DNA from: Chaenocephalus aceratus
Lineage: Eukaryota; Chordata; Actinopteri; Perciformes; Channichthyidae
DNA: 64,000 nucleotides
Direction: 5' to 3'
NCBI GenBank assembly: GCA_023974075.1
Contig: CM043789.1
Location: forward strand, 36,408,161-36,472,160
Shown here: positions 22,609 through 35,090 of the stretch, one piece after another
Layout of the letters: the number at the start of each line of letters is the position of its first letter
Numbering within the stretch: position 1 is the stretch's first letter
Program-made: the position numbers and the translations under genes
The notes under the pieces: generated by a model
Databases searched by the model: none
Seen by the model: the letters and a program-made list of their open reading frames with translations, nothing else
Told to the model about the DNA's origin: nothing

Positions 22609-22813
22609 TTGTCTCTTTGTAGGACACTGATTTAAATTATTCTTAAACTATGAATTCTTTTTATGCTATGTATGTAATTTATTATATCTAATGCCTTGTC
22701 TTTTATCTATGTAATGTATTGTCTTTTATCTATGTAATGTCTTGTCTTTTATCTATGTAATGTCTTGTCTTTATCTGGACCCTGAGTCTGTAATAAAGTT
22801 TTCATTCATTCAT
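22609..22813 (+). mobile_element. 3' UTR and tail of the LINE
   Basis: Follows the RT stop codon. It holds about four tandem units of 22-23 bp like 'cttgtcttttatctatgtaa' (22690-22776), then 'ccctgagtctgtaataaagt' and an ATTC-repeat tail (22798-22813) that marks the 3' junction of the insertion. Confidence 0.82.
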
Positions 22814-22849
22814 ACTAGAGGAACAGCCAGTTCTTCTCTATTGAAAGGC

Positions 22850-23444
22850 TCAAGACCGATACCGATAATAATATAAATATATATATATATATTAAATGTA
22901 CCTGTAGTTTTTGCACACCTGGTGGTAAAAAAAGACTAGTAGTGAGTAAATGACATGAGCATTACTGCTATGAACAAAACAAAGCCAAGAACAGTTTTGA
23001 CTCTTCAAACTGACCATATTTATTTTCCTTAAATAAAGTTCTTGCCTTTTTCAAAAGCCTCGTCGATCGGTAAAAGCCCCGGTGCCTTTGCAGCTGGCTT
23101 GGATTCGCCGCTAGTTTAGCAGCGCAGGCGACATGTTTGTTTGCTCTCCTGGCTTCACGGCCGCACACCGTTTACATCACAGCCAGGCATGAGTTAGGGA
23201 GCGTTTGATTTATGAAAAACCTCCCCTCTTCCTAAACCACTAATACCATAGTACTGGCAAAACGGGAGGAGCCGAGTGAAAAACAAGCGCCCCTCATCCC
23301 AATCCCCCCACACCGCAGTACTTTTTTCTTTTTTTTTCACCCAAAAAATATATTGTATATTATCAGGCTATTAATACTTGTATCGGTTTATCGGGATGAC
23401 GTCATCATTCCTAATATCGGACCGATAATTATCGTGCACCACTA
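22850..23444 (-). mobile_element. hAT-like remnant
   Basis: The right end, read on the minus strand, begins TAGTGGTGCACGATAATTAT and continues with CGGTCCGATA, fitting the hAT terminal pattern YARNG. 'accgataccgataataat' near 22855 echoes the CGATA motifs on the left, but a matching left terminus is absent. The interior (22968-23168 minus) has a short open frame with no transposase signature. Truncated and non-autonomous. Confidence 0.5.
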
Positions 23445-24467
23445 ATTTTCCCCCCTCTGTCTCACTTGTTTGCATTTTTATGAAAAGGAAGAGGCTGTTA
23501 ATGTACATGTAGCACATGCTAGCGCTGCATAGAGAATGACCTTCACTTTTTTTTTTCATTGGTTGAACTAATCCAATTGGCCATGTCTAGAGATGAGCAG
23601 AACCATGTCTCTGCGTTATCTTATACCGCTTTAAGCTCTGAACTTTATCCTCATCCTTTTTTCATTCTGGGTTGTAAGCAGGAATGCGTTTTTATCTAGT
23701 CCAGTCATAGTATTATTTTATTAGAGACTTCAATAATCCTTAAGAAATCATTCCCTAACGCCCTGTCCCCGAAAAACAGAATGAGGGTGAACAGTTTTTC
23801 TACTTTTAGATGTTGGATCATGTGATCAGTTCAGTCGAGAAACCATAAATGAGCTTTTCATAGTGCTGGAGATAAAAATCTCAGTTTCAGGCTTCTGTCA
23901 AAGAACTCTTTGCTGTGGCACAGACAGGCAATAATCTCACCTCACATGTTTCAAAGAATGACTTGTGGTTTGCCACAGAGTGTATAAATATTCCCTCAAC
24001 GTGCGCTCGCTAGGGATCTATGTGGACTATCAATATGATGGATTAATCTTTGCCTTCGAGAGGAAAGAATATAATTACTCAAAGCAATAATTACACCAAC
24101 CTCATGCTGAATTGCACTACACTCAGCCGGTAGATCAATGGTATCATCAAGTGCTGAAGTGGGATAACGTACACCTCGAAGGACGAGTAGAGAGCAACAA
24201 ACTTCACAGGTTATCTTCTTATTTTGCCTCTTATATCTTGAAAATAGGACCGCTTAATCTTAAATTGTCGAGGTCAACTCCGGTTTCCTATAATCATCCA
24301 CACGAGGGGCATGACGCATACATATTCCCCTGCAAATATATGTAATCAAAACTGTTCAAACAAGCGAATGTCTGGCAGTTGCAACACTTGTTAATTGAAA
24401 GGATCTTTATTGTCCTGCAGAAAATAATCTAGCAGTTTGTCCGAGGTTCATTGTGAAGATACTTTAA
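23445..24467. other. Unique sequence, no gene seen
   Basis: One open frame of 77 codons without motif. No repeat recognised. Confidence 0.5.
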
Positions 24468-24820
24468 AGGTGGGGTAGGTAAGTTTGAGAAACCGGCTCG
24501 AGATCGCTAAGAATTTGAAAATACACAACCGGAGAAAATCTGCCACTTCCTTACTAGAGCCCCTCCTCCAACACACGAACGCGCACATGACCAATGAGGG
24601 CACGAGATAAGTTTGTGCCCGATGGAAGGCTGACAGGCAGGTAGGCCATCCATTGGTTGTACTTTTTACAGTATTACGGCTTCTACAGATGACATTTTTT
24701 TATGGATTTTTTGTCAAAGCACTTCAGATATTCATTGCTATCGGGATGTTAAGAGCATTCCATGGAATAAAAACAAAAAGTGTATCTCCTGCCGGTTTCT
24801 GAAACTTACCTACCCCACCT
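24468..24820 (+). mobile_element. TTAA-target MITE, copy C
   Basis: A 353-bp copy with termini AGGTGGGGTAGGTAAGTTT and AAACTTACCTACCCCACCT and exact TTAA on both sides (24464-24467 and 24821-24824). It is the best preserved of the four copies and a good reference for the family. It belongs with copy A to the short subfamily that lacks the 'agcccggccggctcagatga' block. Confidence 0.92.
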
Positions 24821-24824
24821 TTAA

Positions 24825-27800
24825 GCTATATTATTTAGTGAATTTCAGTTCCTTCTGTTTACCAGTACAATGTTTAGGTTATAGATATAGAGGTGTTTTT
24901 TGTGAAAGGTAATAACAAAAGGAGTGTATCTTGACAGGGGCTAAATAATCACAAAAAGCAAACGTTGGATATCAGCTTTACAAAGAGGTGACGCTGTTTG
25001 GAAACTATCACAACTCTTCTCAGAGTTACTACATGTTCAGCTTCTGGTTAACCCACATGTTTAAAACACAGATCCTTCATCCAGCCATTAATGGCATTCC
25101 CTTGTTTGGTCAAAGTTGTCAGCTGGCAGTTATGGCCGCCTGATACTTGAGCAGACATCGTACTCTGCATTGCTCCAGTGAACTGTTGGGCAGTCATGCA
25201 TATTAAAGGTCACATTACTTTTGTTTTCGTACAGTACACAAATGCACTCAGCGGCCTCTTGCTTATTAAATGATTAAAGTTATAACTGTAGCACACTCAG
25301 CCGTTAAATAAGCCTTTTAATTGGAGAGAAGGCAGTTTGATGATGGCTTTCTAGCGAGGGTTATGGTGCTTCAGACCTCTGTATGAGCCTCGGTGTTCAC
25401 ATATGCATGTGAGTTCATCATATGGTGGAGATAAGCCGTAGCTAGTGAAGAAACAAGCAGTGCTCCAGTAATTAATTATCGATGAGTGACAGATCCTGGG
25501 AAGACGCCGCCCGTCGATGATAAAACAGATAAGAGATAATTTATGTAGAAGTTCAGGGCATGTGCTTTTTTTCTGTCTGTTTCTCTGTGTGCTGGTTCCA
25601 TTTTCGCAGACACGCATGTGAGCGTGCTTATACATAATGCAGTCACTACAGCTAATGCCCCAAGCTATGTTTTTATTTTGGTCTTGGGAGTCTTCCTAAA
25701 GTTGCTTCATAGTGAAGGGATCCATCAAGGAGGAAACAACAACAGGGGAGCAGAGGTCAATTGAGAGCGCATTGCACATCAGAGGAAACAATGGCTGCTG
25801 AATTATTGAGTCCTTCTGTCCCATCAGCCATTTGTCCTGGGGCTAATGGGTTTCTTCTCTAAAAGGGCAGTGTGAGGAGAAGGAGGAATTCTTTAGGGTT
25901 TTTTTTGTTTTTTTTTAAACTGGGCTTTCCTCCTGAAGACAGGCTTCTGCCTCCGCTTGTGTAAGAGTGCTGAATTCCAAATGAAGCCTTTCACTTTCTC
26001 TTTGGGTTATCACATTGCTTGAAAGTAATAGATACATTTTGACTGCATTATTTATCCAGAGGATCTGTGCCTGAACTGCTCTGAAACACTGAGATTAGAT
26101 GGGCTGGTGCATGAGGACGAGGGAGTGGATGTTTGTTTAAAACACGCCCGCATACACACAGATATGTATTGAAAAAGAGGCATTGACCGAGCAGCTGTCT
26201 GCAGCCGTGGAAGAATCTGTCTGCCTGCTTCTTCGATTAATCCACACTTCCCTGGGCTGCTTTGCTCCAACTCTCATCACACTGCTATCAATCAATATGA
26301 GCTCACTGCACACAAACATGCACACGATGCACGCACACATCAGAAATGAGTCCAGTGACACGGACAGACAGTTGGTAGATACATGTTCGCACACACACAC
26401 ACACACACCACAACGGCCTTCACAACCTTTCGCAGCATGTGAGCTCCTGTGGGTTCTTTTGGGGTGGGCAGCCATCCAGCCGTGAGTTCAGGAATCCGGT
26501 CTGTCAGCTGGCAGTCAGGACTCGGCAGGTGTCTCCTCAGCACAAAAGCAAAGTCAAGGGCCAATAAACAACCACAGCAGGAGAAGAACCCGGGGCCAAA
26601 ATCAATAGCCAGACCATGTAGTCTCTCCTGCTCGAGCAGAAGGTCTTCTTAATCACGTTAAAAAACTCGCCTGCTCCTCTTTTTGAAGTGGCAATCTCAC
26701 ACACCACCTCTGCCTCAGCGACGTCGAAGCGACACGCCGTGGGCTGCAAATGTCTTCTCTGGAAACGGCGGCATCAATCGGTATACGCTCGCCCAAATCT
26801 ACAGCTGTTGTCCCGCAGTGTCTGTTTGGGCGTGATTGCTGTCAGGTCATTCAAATCAACACTGATAAAAAGCAGCCCTTTTCTTCCCGCGCCTCTTCAC
26901 CCAATAGTTGCTGTTTATCTAATTCGCTGAACCGGTCATATTTTATCTGGTAGCATGCAACATTCTCAAATGGACAGTAAGTGTTTGTCTTGTGGGTTTA
27001 ATGTTAACTTGCACGATGGGCTAACTTTCATGAGTGGAAATGACGGAATAAATGCATCCAAATATGTGATGTGGAGTGGGTTGGCTGGATGAAGTTTTAC
27101 TGAGCTTTAAGCGACTCACAGTGAACTCGGATGCACTCAAACATGTGGTAACTATGCTGATGTTTTTGAAAGAATAACTATTTTGCTTCTCTGCAAGCTC
27201 TTGGGGAATATAAAGGGTGGTTAGTCTTGTAGGACAATGCACCGAGGACCTCTGAGGACAAGATGGATCGTACAGTAACAATGGCTCTAAATAAGGAATG
27301 GGAATGGTTATATAACCTTTTTCATAGTCACTCAGCAATTAGAGAACCAACTAAGGTTTTACTGCACAATATATTTAGAAATGTAAAAGGAAAATCAATA
27401 TCCAACATTTTCATCCAGCTTTTAAGGCTACTGATTGATTTCTAATCCGTTTTCAGTGGTTTAATTTAGCTCAAAGACATTGAAATGGCATACACATTGC
27501 ATGAAGTCATTAAACCCATTCTTAACGTAATAGCCAGGCTACACATTAACGGAACAAAACAATTTGCCTTTTCCTCAGGTTGCACCATGGGAAAATCATT
27601 TTACAGCTTTCCTCCCTCTTCCTACAGCGTTTAAATCTCCCAGTTCAGTTGGTTTTACTGTGGCTGGGAATATACTTCCCTTGCCTTCCCGCCTTTACTC
27701 CCTCTCAAGAGGTACATATATTGGTTCTATATGCATGTAAACATACCGCCTCAGACTTCAAATGCGCAGGCTGTCAGCAGTGATCAGTAGACCAGAATCT

Positions 27801-30800
27801 TAACCAGGTTTATATGGCTCGCCTATAGAGTCCAGTAAAAAGCTGCACAGTTGTATAACTGCCGAGCCTTGTTGCTTCTGCCGACTGGTTTGTCCTCAAA
27901 CCTCAGCAGCTTTAACATCCACAAAGAGCCACTGTTACGGCAAGACAGTCAGACCAACAAAAGTGACTCTTAACGTAGATGCAGATTTAACTAGAATGGC
28001 AAAAGGACAGCGCTGACCCCCGCCAAGGCTTTTCCATCACTAAAAAGTACATATCTAGCCTTTTTAATCGTTTCACTCTATAATATGATGGTTTTTCCCT
28101 TGTCCCTGCTACACCATTCAACAATGTTTCATACAAATCAGGCCATAGTGTTTCTGTAATCTTGCTAACAAACCCACAGACAAACTGACAATGAGTCATT
28201 CAACACAAATCTTGCCCGAGTTATTGAATAATATAATGATGATACATTATTAGACATACAGTTTGAACATATTCTCAGCAAGGGGGATTGCTTTGTGTTT
28301 TGATAGCTTTAATTGATTCGTGTACGTCGTCAATAGCATTGGCTTGAGAAAGAATAAAGACTTCCACAACAAGGACACAGAGCAGCGCCCCTGTGTACAA
28401 TGCAGACAAAGTAGTTCTCTAGTTTGTCTCGAACAAGGTGCGCAGTTTGGATGTATTACATTACATATTATAACACATTTAGACTTGAAAAATAAATACA
28501 TGTGCGAGTCATTTATTTTGCCAAATGATTATTAACATAAGCTTCTGGGTTCTGAAATGTATTAATGAACACAATAATCTGCTCTTGCAAATACTACTAA
28601 GAGTAACCATTTTGTAATTCAGAGGATTAAAGAATATACAGTAATCCCACTCTTTTGTTTGTTTTCTGTTTGGTCATTAGGATAAATTAGCTTGTCAATT
28701 AAGTTCCATAACACAGATCAGGAAACTTAACAAATATGTTGTCGTTAAGCATACAATTAATCCTCCTCTTTCTATCCACTGAATATATTCAAAATAAAAT
28801 TGTGACTCCAAAAAAGAGAATCAAATTGTGATGTTTTTTAACTCCATTTATCGACTCATTCAGTTGAATCATTTGTTGGTGACTTAACCACGGACTGCGA
28901 AAAAGACTGCTGTCAATTTCAAGTATCTGGAACTGACCGCTTTGAATGATTTAAGGAAGTCAAATTCAAGCTATTAGGAATTTAGTGTACTGCGTCATTA
29001 TTTATTTTGAGCAGCTTGACATTCTCCACAGCTTGTTATATTATTAATGAAAACCTTCACAACCCCCTTAGACAACAGCTTAGTTCTAAACGTGAAATCC
29101 CACAGTAGTTGACACTATTTTAACCAGGAAAGATGAACGACTGACAACATTTGTCATCATGTTAATCTGTGTCAGTCTGACACGCTGTAACGCCTCCCTG
29201 ATTAAATGTTCAACTTCAACTACTCCCTTTAAGATTAGCACTGCCTTTTTAAAGGGTTAGCAAGTCATGCACTTAACATCACAGAAAGCTTTAATTATGC
29301 TATGCAGAATATTTATTTTATATTTTATATACAGTATTAATGGTTGAGAAAATGCTTTGTGGATATGAGCCAAGAACCTCTTAGATGTCTCTTCTAAGGA
29401 TAGCGAGGGGACATCCCCTGTGTGGGATCTGTTATACACACCCTTTCACTGAGAAATTGTGTTTCCTTTTAAACATATCTCTACAGCCATTAGCGAGGGG
29501 TTTGCCCCCGCTTGCGAGGCCTTTTGATACCGGCAATACGGCCACATGGCTAACAGCCTTTATCACGAACTCGGTATCCACCAGAGCCCGGACAATTACA
29601 AGGGCCCGTGTTCTTGTGAATATGTGTCACATTACATTTGCACTGACAGGAAGGAAGGAGGGAAGTGAGGACAGAAATGCTGTAGGGATTAATGTTGAGC
29701 TCGGAAGCCCATTTCTTCAAGGCATTAGCTGCCTGGTGAAGCGCTGAGGGCCTGACAGCGAACTATGACACAGCGCGATGAGCCATCTGGGAATGCTACA
29801 ACTGAACACACATACACACTCGTTTTCTTGAACCCTGAGTGTGTGTCAGTGTAAGCTGCAGTGCACCTAACACTTGTACCTCAGAGAGAGCCAGTAACTC
29901 CAAAAGCGCTTCGACACACAGTAGAATTAGCATCTCGTGCACACCTTGAAAAGTTGAATTTTCGATCTGAATAAACGGGTAGGACATTAATTATCATTAC
30001 AGACTATGACATTTTATATAAATGGGAAAGGAGGACATATTTTCAACGGTAACCCGTGGCCCTAAACCTAGAGGAGAAATAAAGGTTGATTAATGATGCA
30101 GGAACACGTATATCTACACACAGCCGTCGTCTGTGTCGTATGTAAATAAGTTAGGCCCACAGGTTCGCTCTATTTGAAGGGACGGAGCTCTGAACGCAGG
30201 CCAGAGGATTTGAGATTGGTGTTTTAACGTTGTGACCTTTGAGTGAGTGAAATACATGCAGACAGCAGCGTGGAGCCTGATGAATAGCTTGGGTTTTTTT
30301 CCCAGCTGGGAGAGCAGATGCTGAGAGAAAAACAGAACATGTTTCGCTATCCTCCTGCACTCCCTTTTTCTCCCTGCTTCTAATCTTATATTAGAGGTGT
30401 GGGGAGGGGGAAAGGGGGCTCAGGAGATGACACACTATTAACTCTCCTGGCGTTAATCTTAATGCCTCATGCTAGAGGACTATACACAATCCATTTTAAT
30501 GCAATTAGCTCTTGCCAGGAAGGATGAGTTATTCAATGGGAGCATAATTACATCCTCAAGTTTCTACACTGGTTCATTCCAGGGATGTGATTACTTTCAT
30601 ACATGGTTTAACACGCAGCGCCACTGACTCACACAGTACGTATAGATACTCAGGCACTCATGCAGACACATACAGTCATATCAAATTAAGTTGACATGTA
30701 ATATATCACACAATTTTTACCTGATTATTCAAAGTGGAAAAGTAGAACTGGCCGGCATCAGGTTTCATCAGTGTTGGCATTTACATAGAATTCCCAAGCA

Positions 30801-31174
30801 GCAGACCCAGACGCACGATTGATGGCTGGCTTTGGATTTGTCACCCTGAGGGGGGGAACTGTGTCTTCTTGCTGTCCTACAAAGCTAGCTGCTTTGTATT
30901 CAAATCAGAATGACAAAAAGCTCCAAACAGTACCCTTTGATATTTAAGGGAGGAGATAAACTAGCATGCTCAATACACATGCTGACATTTCTCTTCCTCA
31001 GTATGTTTACCCCGTCCTCTCTGTTGCCAGCGTCATTCTTTTTGGCTTTAAAAGTCTGCTTTGTCTAAAGTATTTCCAAGAAACTTGGCAACGGTATCAT
31101 CAACACAAACCCCCCTACCGCACCCGGCTCTTCTTCCCAGGAGTTCTCTGTCTATGTATTTCTGTTTTCAACTT
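24825..31174. other. Long unique stretch, no gene seen
   Basis: More than 6 kb without a recognised element, apart from a (CA)n run at 26390-26408. The longest open frames (112 and 120 codons near 26137-26475 and 29385-29747) carry no domain. The absence of transposons makes this, with 31.5-34.7 kb, a candidate for host regulatory sequence, which I cannot test without alignments. Confidence 0.45.
26390..26408. repeat. (CA)9 microsatellite
   Basis: Short pure CA repeat. Confidence 0.9.
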
Positions 31175-31410
31175 TGTCAAAGTTCCCTCTGCCAAGGAGG
31201 GTTATGTTTTTGGTTTGGATTGTTGGTTTGTTTTCTTGTAGGCAGCATAACGGAAAAAACTACTGGCCCGATGTTCCTGAAACTAGGTGAAAGAATGGGC
31301 TGAGATTGAACCCATTACATTTTGGATGTGATCCGAATCGCAGGTTGGATACATACATTATTTTTCATTTATGGAATGTCTGGGCGGAGGCTGCACTCTC
31401 TTCCCTTCTT
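31175..31410 (+). repeat. Interspersed repeat, family uncertain
   Basis: It contains 'cctctgccaaggagggttat', 'aaaactactggcccgatgtt', 'cctgaaactaggtgaaagaa' and 'gggcggaggctgcactctct'. I recall this order of motifs from a repeat found in many fish and other marine genomes, but I cannot name the family. No open frame of note. Confidence 0.45.
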
Positions 31411-31433
31411 GTTCAAGGATTATGATTTCCTTA

Positions 31434-31464
31434 TTATATATATATATATATATACACACACACA
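31434..31464. repeat. (TA)n(CA)n microsatellite
   Basis: A TA repeat passing directly into a short CA repeat. Confidence 0.93.
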
Positions 31465-34400
31465 TTGAAGGTTAAAAATGCTTTTTTTGCTAGTTAATGT
31501 ATTCTCTTCCCAAAGGATAGTGGACTTTAAAAACATGAGGACATTGCAAGATGATGACATCCAGTAATAAGCTATTGCAGTGGATTCTCAAAACTTCATA
31601 AATTATCTTGCTGCTCACGCTGAATAGCTTAAACACTAAGTCCCCGTTTCCATATTGTAGTATTAGACAGAAGGCAAAGATGGTAGGCTTACAGCATTGT
31701 CCCTGCGAGGCCAGCTCTTAACGAGGGATGTCTGTGTAAATAAAGGTTCTTTGTAATAGTGGGGGGGGGGAGCGGAGACATAAGCCCAATGAGCTGCCGC
31801 AAGGGAGATTGTTCCTCTGGTCTGAGTCTATAAATATTGGAGATGAAAGAGAACAAGGCCTTGAAATGATGAGCCCATGGGCTCCTGTCACAGCCAGAGG
31901 GAAGCAGGCCCTAAGTCCACCCACAACTCCTGTCCCAAATCTCCAGTTAAATGTGGCATGACCGCAATGCTCAGCCATTTGCAATGAGGGGGTGATCAAT
32001 TGTTATGCAACTGTTTCACTTTCACCATCTTGCTAAAAGAACAGAATAACTCACTGTGGTTTTAAAAGTTTGTCGCATTATGTTGCGGTCCAGGAGCCAC
32101 AATTATCCTAAAATATTAATGCATTATATAATTAAATCTAGACTAGCCAATGATCTTAAAGTTACTCAGACCGCCTTGGAATGGTCCTTTTTCTCTTGGT
32201 CTTGAAATGGATGTTTGCACTCAAACCCCAATCCTCTGACATGGCTGTCTGAGGTCGGGCCCTCGGTGCTCCGGTGCTGAACCATGTGCCCTTCGCGGTG
32301 GCTCCTTCTCGTGCCCCATTATGTTCAGCTGAAGCAGCAGTGTGTCCAGAGGCACTGACCCCTGCTCCGTGAAGCAAATCGCTGACAAGTCGCTTTTTCA
32401 GGCAAACTCAACATTTTCGCGGCGTTGCCTGAGACCCTTAGAGGATTTTTGGCGATCCCCCAACCCCTGCAGCTAACATGACCTTGGCTGAAGAAACTGG
32501 AAGCCCTCTCGTATAGAGGCAGATGTCGGAGCGGTCTCGGCAGAACTGCGGCCGGAGGTCACTGAGGAAAAAAGCATGTGATGCGCAGCGTGAGTGACAC
32601 CTGCACACCTTGGATCTGTCATCCCACGCACAGACATGTCCCCCTTCCTGCCGTGTGCCACACACATTCCATCTGGGTGAGCTATTATGTCTTGGCACTG
32701 GAGCATCAGATGTCTGCTGTTGGGTTCAGACTAAAACCCACAATGGTCCACATATATACAGTATCGAAATGCTTTGACAGCTGAGCCTCTCCAATCTCGA
32801 CAGTGCCTCATTGCCTTAATCCCAGACTCCAGTAAACCACTGAAGTCATTTTACTGACCTGCTTTCACATCCATTCTTCTCTTCTCCAGTAACCACCAGA
32901 GATATTTAGATATGTTTCACCTCTTAGCTGGATGGTTGCTCTGGAAGTACATGCTCATTTAGCAAGTATGTGCTAATACGCGTCTCAGCACACAGAAACA
33001 CCTTTCCTCCCTCTATTTTTTCTTCGACTGCCATTGCATTTCACACGAGGAAACATTTACATGGCTGATTCTACATAATACCCCTCACTGTATCAGAGCT
33101 CCCAGGAGAGAACTGACGCCCAGCCGGAGATAGCTTGTGTCTATTATTGAGCTCTCGCCCTGCTCAGGCACGTCTCATGATGTAGACATCCCGCCAACTC
33201 ATTTATAAATGATCTGAGGTATAATACAGCCCTAGGAAGAAAATATTTAAAACGTGTAACTGTCGAAGTGAATTTCACTGACATGATGCTTTATATAGAG
33301 CAGTCTGGACTTTAAAGTGTACAGAGCGAGAGAGTGAATTCCGTTTGGTGTTTAACTCCACTGTCGTAACTTCAGGCTACAGACATGGACCCACAAGTCC
33401 CACTGTGACATTTGCTCACTGACTTAGTGCCGCAGCGTTTACCTGCACAATGTGAAAAACACCTTTTTTTTTGTCTACCTCGCCAACCCAGCCAAGTATA
33501 ACACGTTTTCTGAAGAGATTGTTGGGAGTTAACTTCTATCATTTCCCTATAAATCTTTCATTCTAGTAGCTGTGTGAGTTTACAGCAGCACATGTCTGCA
33601 TAATGATAATGCTGTTGGCAGCAGCCATCTCTGGAGGAACTTTGTGAAAGTGGAACACTCTACTTGTGTTTACCTCTGCCTGTCCCAGGGAGGCGTGTGG
33701 GGAACGTGACGGAGGCATCACTTGTAAAACTATGAACCCAACAGAGGTGATCTCTGGGCCCATAGATCTTGGCCTCGTTACGGGTAATATAGCATTAAAA
33801 ACATTGCACAGGAAGCATGGGAATATATGTAACTAGTTTGTCTGTCTCTGTTTCCTGGTTTCATGTTAAAAGTGTTCCCCTCCCCCCATGTCTGTGGCTG
33901 TTGATTGTGTGCACCTGGTGCCCTATGATGTCTCCTCCCCCCCCACCTGTGTCGAATTGCTGATTAGTGGGTGTATGTAGGGTCTGTTGCCCTGTCTGTT
34001 TTGAGGCTGGCAGTGTGTGTGAGATCCTGGTGGCTGCAGGCTGTGCCCACGTGAACAGCAGCAGCAGGATTGAGGCTGTGTGTGTTGGGTTCATGCTGTA
34101 ATAAATGCCCACACCGGGTTATATTTGGGACGTGCTGCCTCTGCCTCCTGGCTTGGTCGGGCCGCTCAATAGTCAGCGTCACACCATAGCTCCAGATTTT
34201 TTGCAACAATATAAATAAACAAGCTGATACACATATTAGCAGATTGACATTACCAGTAATACACGGAGACAAAATTATGGCGATGGAATTAGAAACGAGG
34301 CACACTCCAAATCGTTGATGTCATTTGGTAACGTAAGTATCATCCTTATAATGCTGGAGCCAAATAATTCTCCATAATTAATAAATAGCATTGATTTTTC

Positions 34401-34760
34401 ATTTTCAGTTCAACCTCTTATAACCTATACATCTTGCCGGTTCTTAATTATTTCACAATTTAGTAACTACTCCTGATCTCCATGTGAGAAGCTCTCTTGA
34501 GACAATCTCTGGTGACTGCTCTCAATATGTCAATGGCACCATTAAGTGTTCACTGATAACTGGTCTCTTATCGAAAACCTGCAAGCACACAGTTGTAAAG
34601 TCCCTCATTAAACAAGGGTCCACAGTGAGCCCGATAAAGAGGCAGAAACAACGACCAGACACTTCTATCTGTTGTCTGAACTGCGCTGACAGGAGATGAG
34701 TGCAACAAGGCGCTGCAGTTGCAATACTTTTGGCCATCAATCAGGAGCATCAGTTTAGAG
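31465..34760. other. Unique sequence, no gene seen
   Basis: A G10 run at 31761-31770. Open frames up to 113 codons without motif. No repeat family recognised. Confidence 0.45.
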
Positions 34761-34965
34761 CAGGGGTGTCAAACTCAATTTCATTGCGGGCCACATTAGC
34801 ATTATGGTTGCACTCAAACAACTATATATGTATGGTAACTTTATAAATATAAAATAATGTATTATATGACATTATTGCCTCTGAATTGGATTATTATCGG
34901 ATAGGGTAATAACTTAGTAATTAACTACGTCTGAAAGCAGAAGTCCAGGGCAAATAATTGCGAGT
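34761..34965 (+). mobile_element. hAT MITE, right-truncated copy
   Basis: Starts CAGGGGTGTCAAACTCAA and follows the element at 18514-18903 through 'gcctctgaattggattatta' and 'gcagaagtccagggcaaata', with one internal deletion after 'gttgcactcaaa'. Homology stops near 34965, where a LINE end follows. The right inverted repeat is therefore lost. Confidence 0.85.
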
Positions 34966-34989
34966 CTACTGTGAGATGAACTACAATGA

Positions 34990-35090
34990 AATACATACAG
35001 ATGAAAAATAGCCTCTTGGCTAACTCTGGCACAGTTACAGAAATGTTAATGAATGTGCACTGTCCCTGTTAAGTAAATACAAATTAAATT
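34990..35090 (+). mobile_element. LINE 3' end
   Basis: Contains 'gatgaaaaatagcctcttgg', 'ctaactctggcacagttaca' and 'gaatgtgcactgtccctgtt', then 'aagtaaatac'. The same blocks occur in reverse complement at 38703-38845. It is a short, heavily truncated non-LTR 3' end whose family I recognise only as common in fish. Confidence 0.6.
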
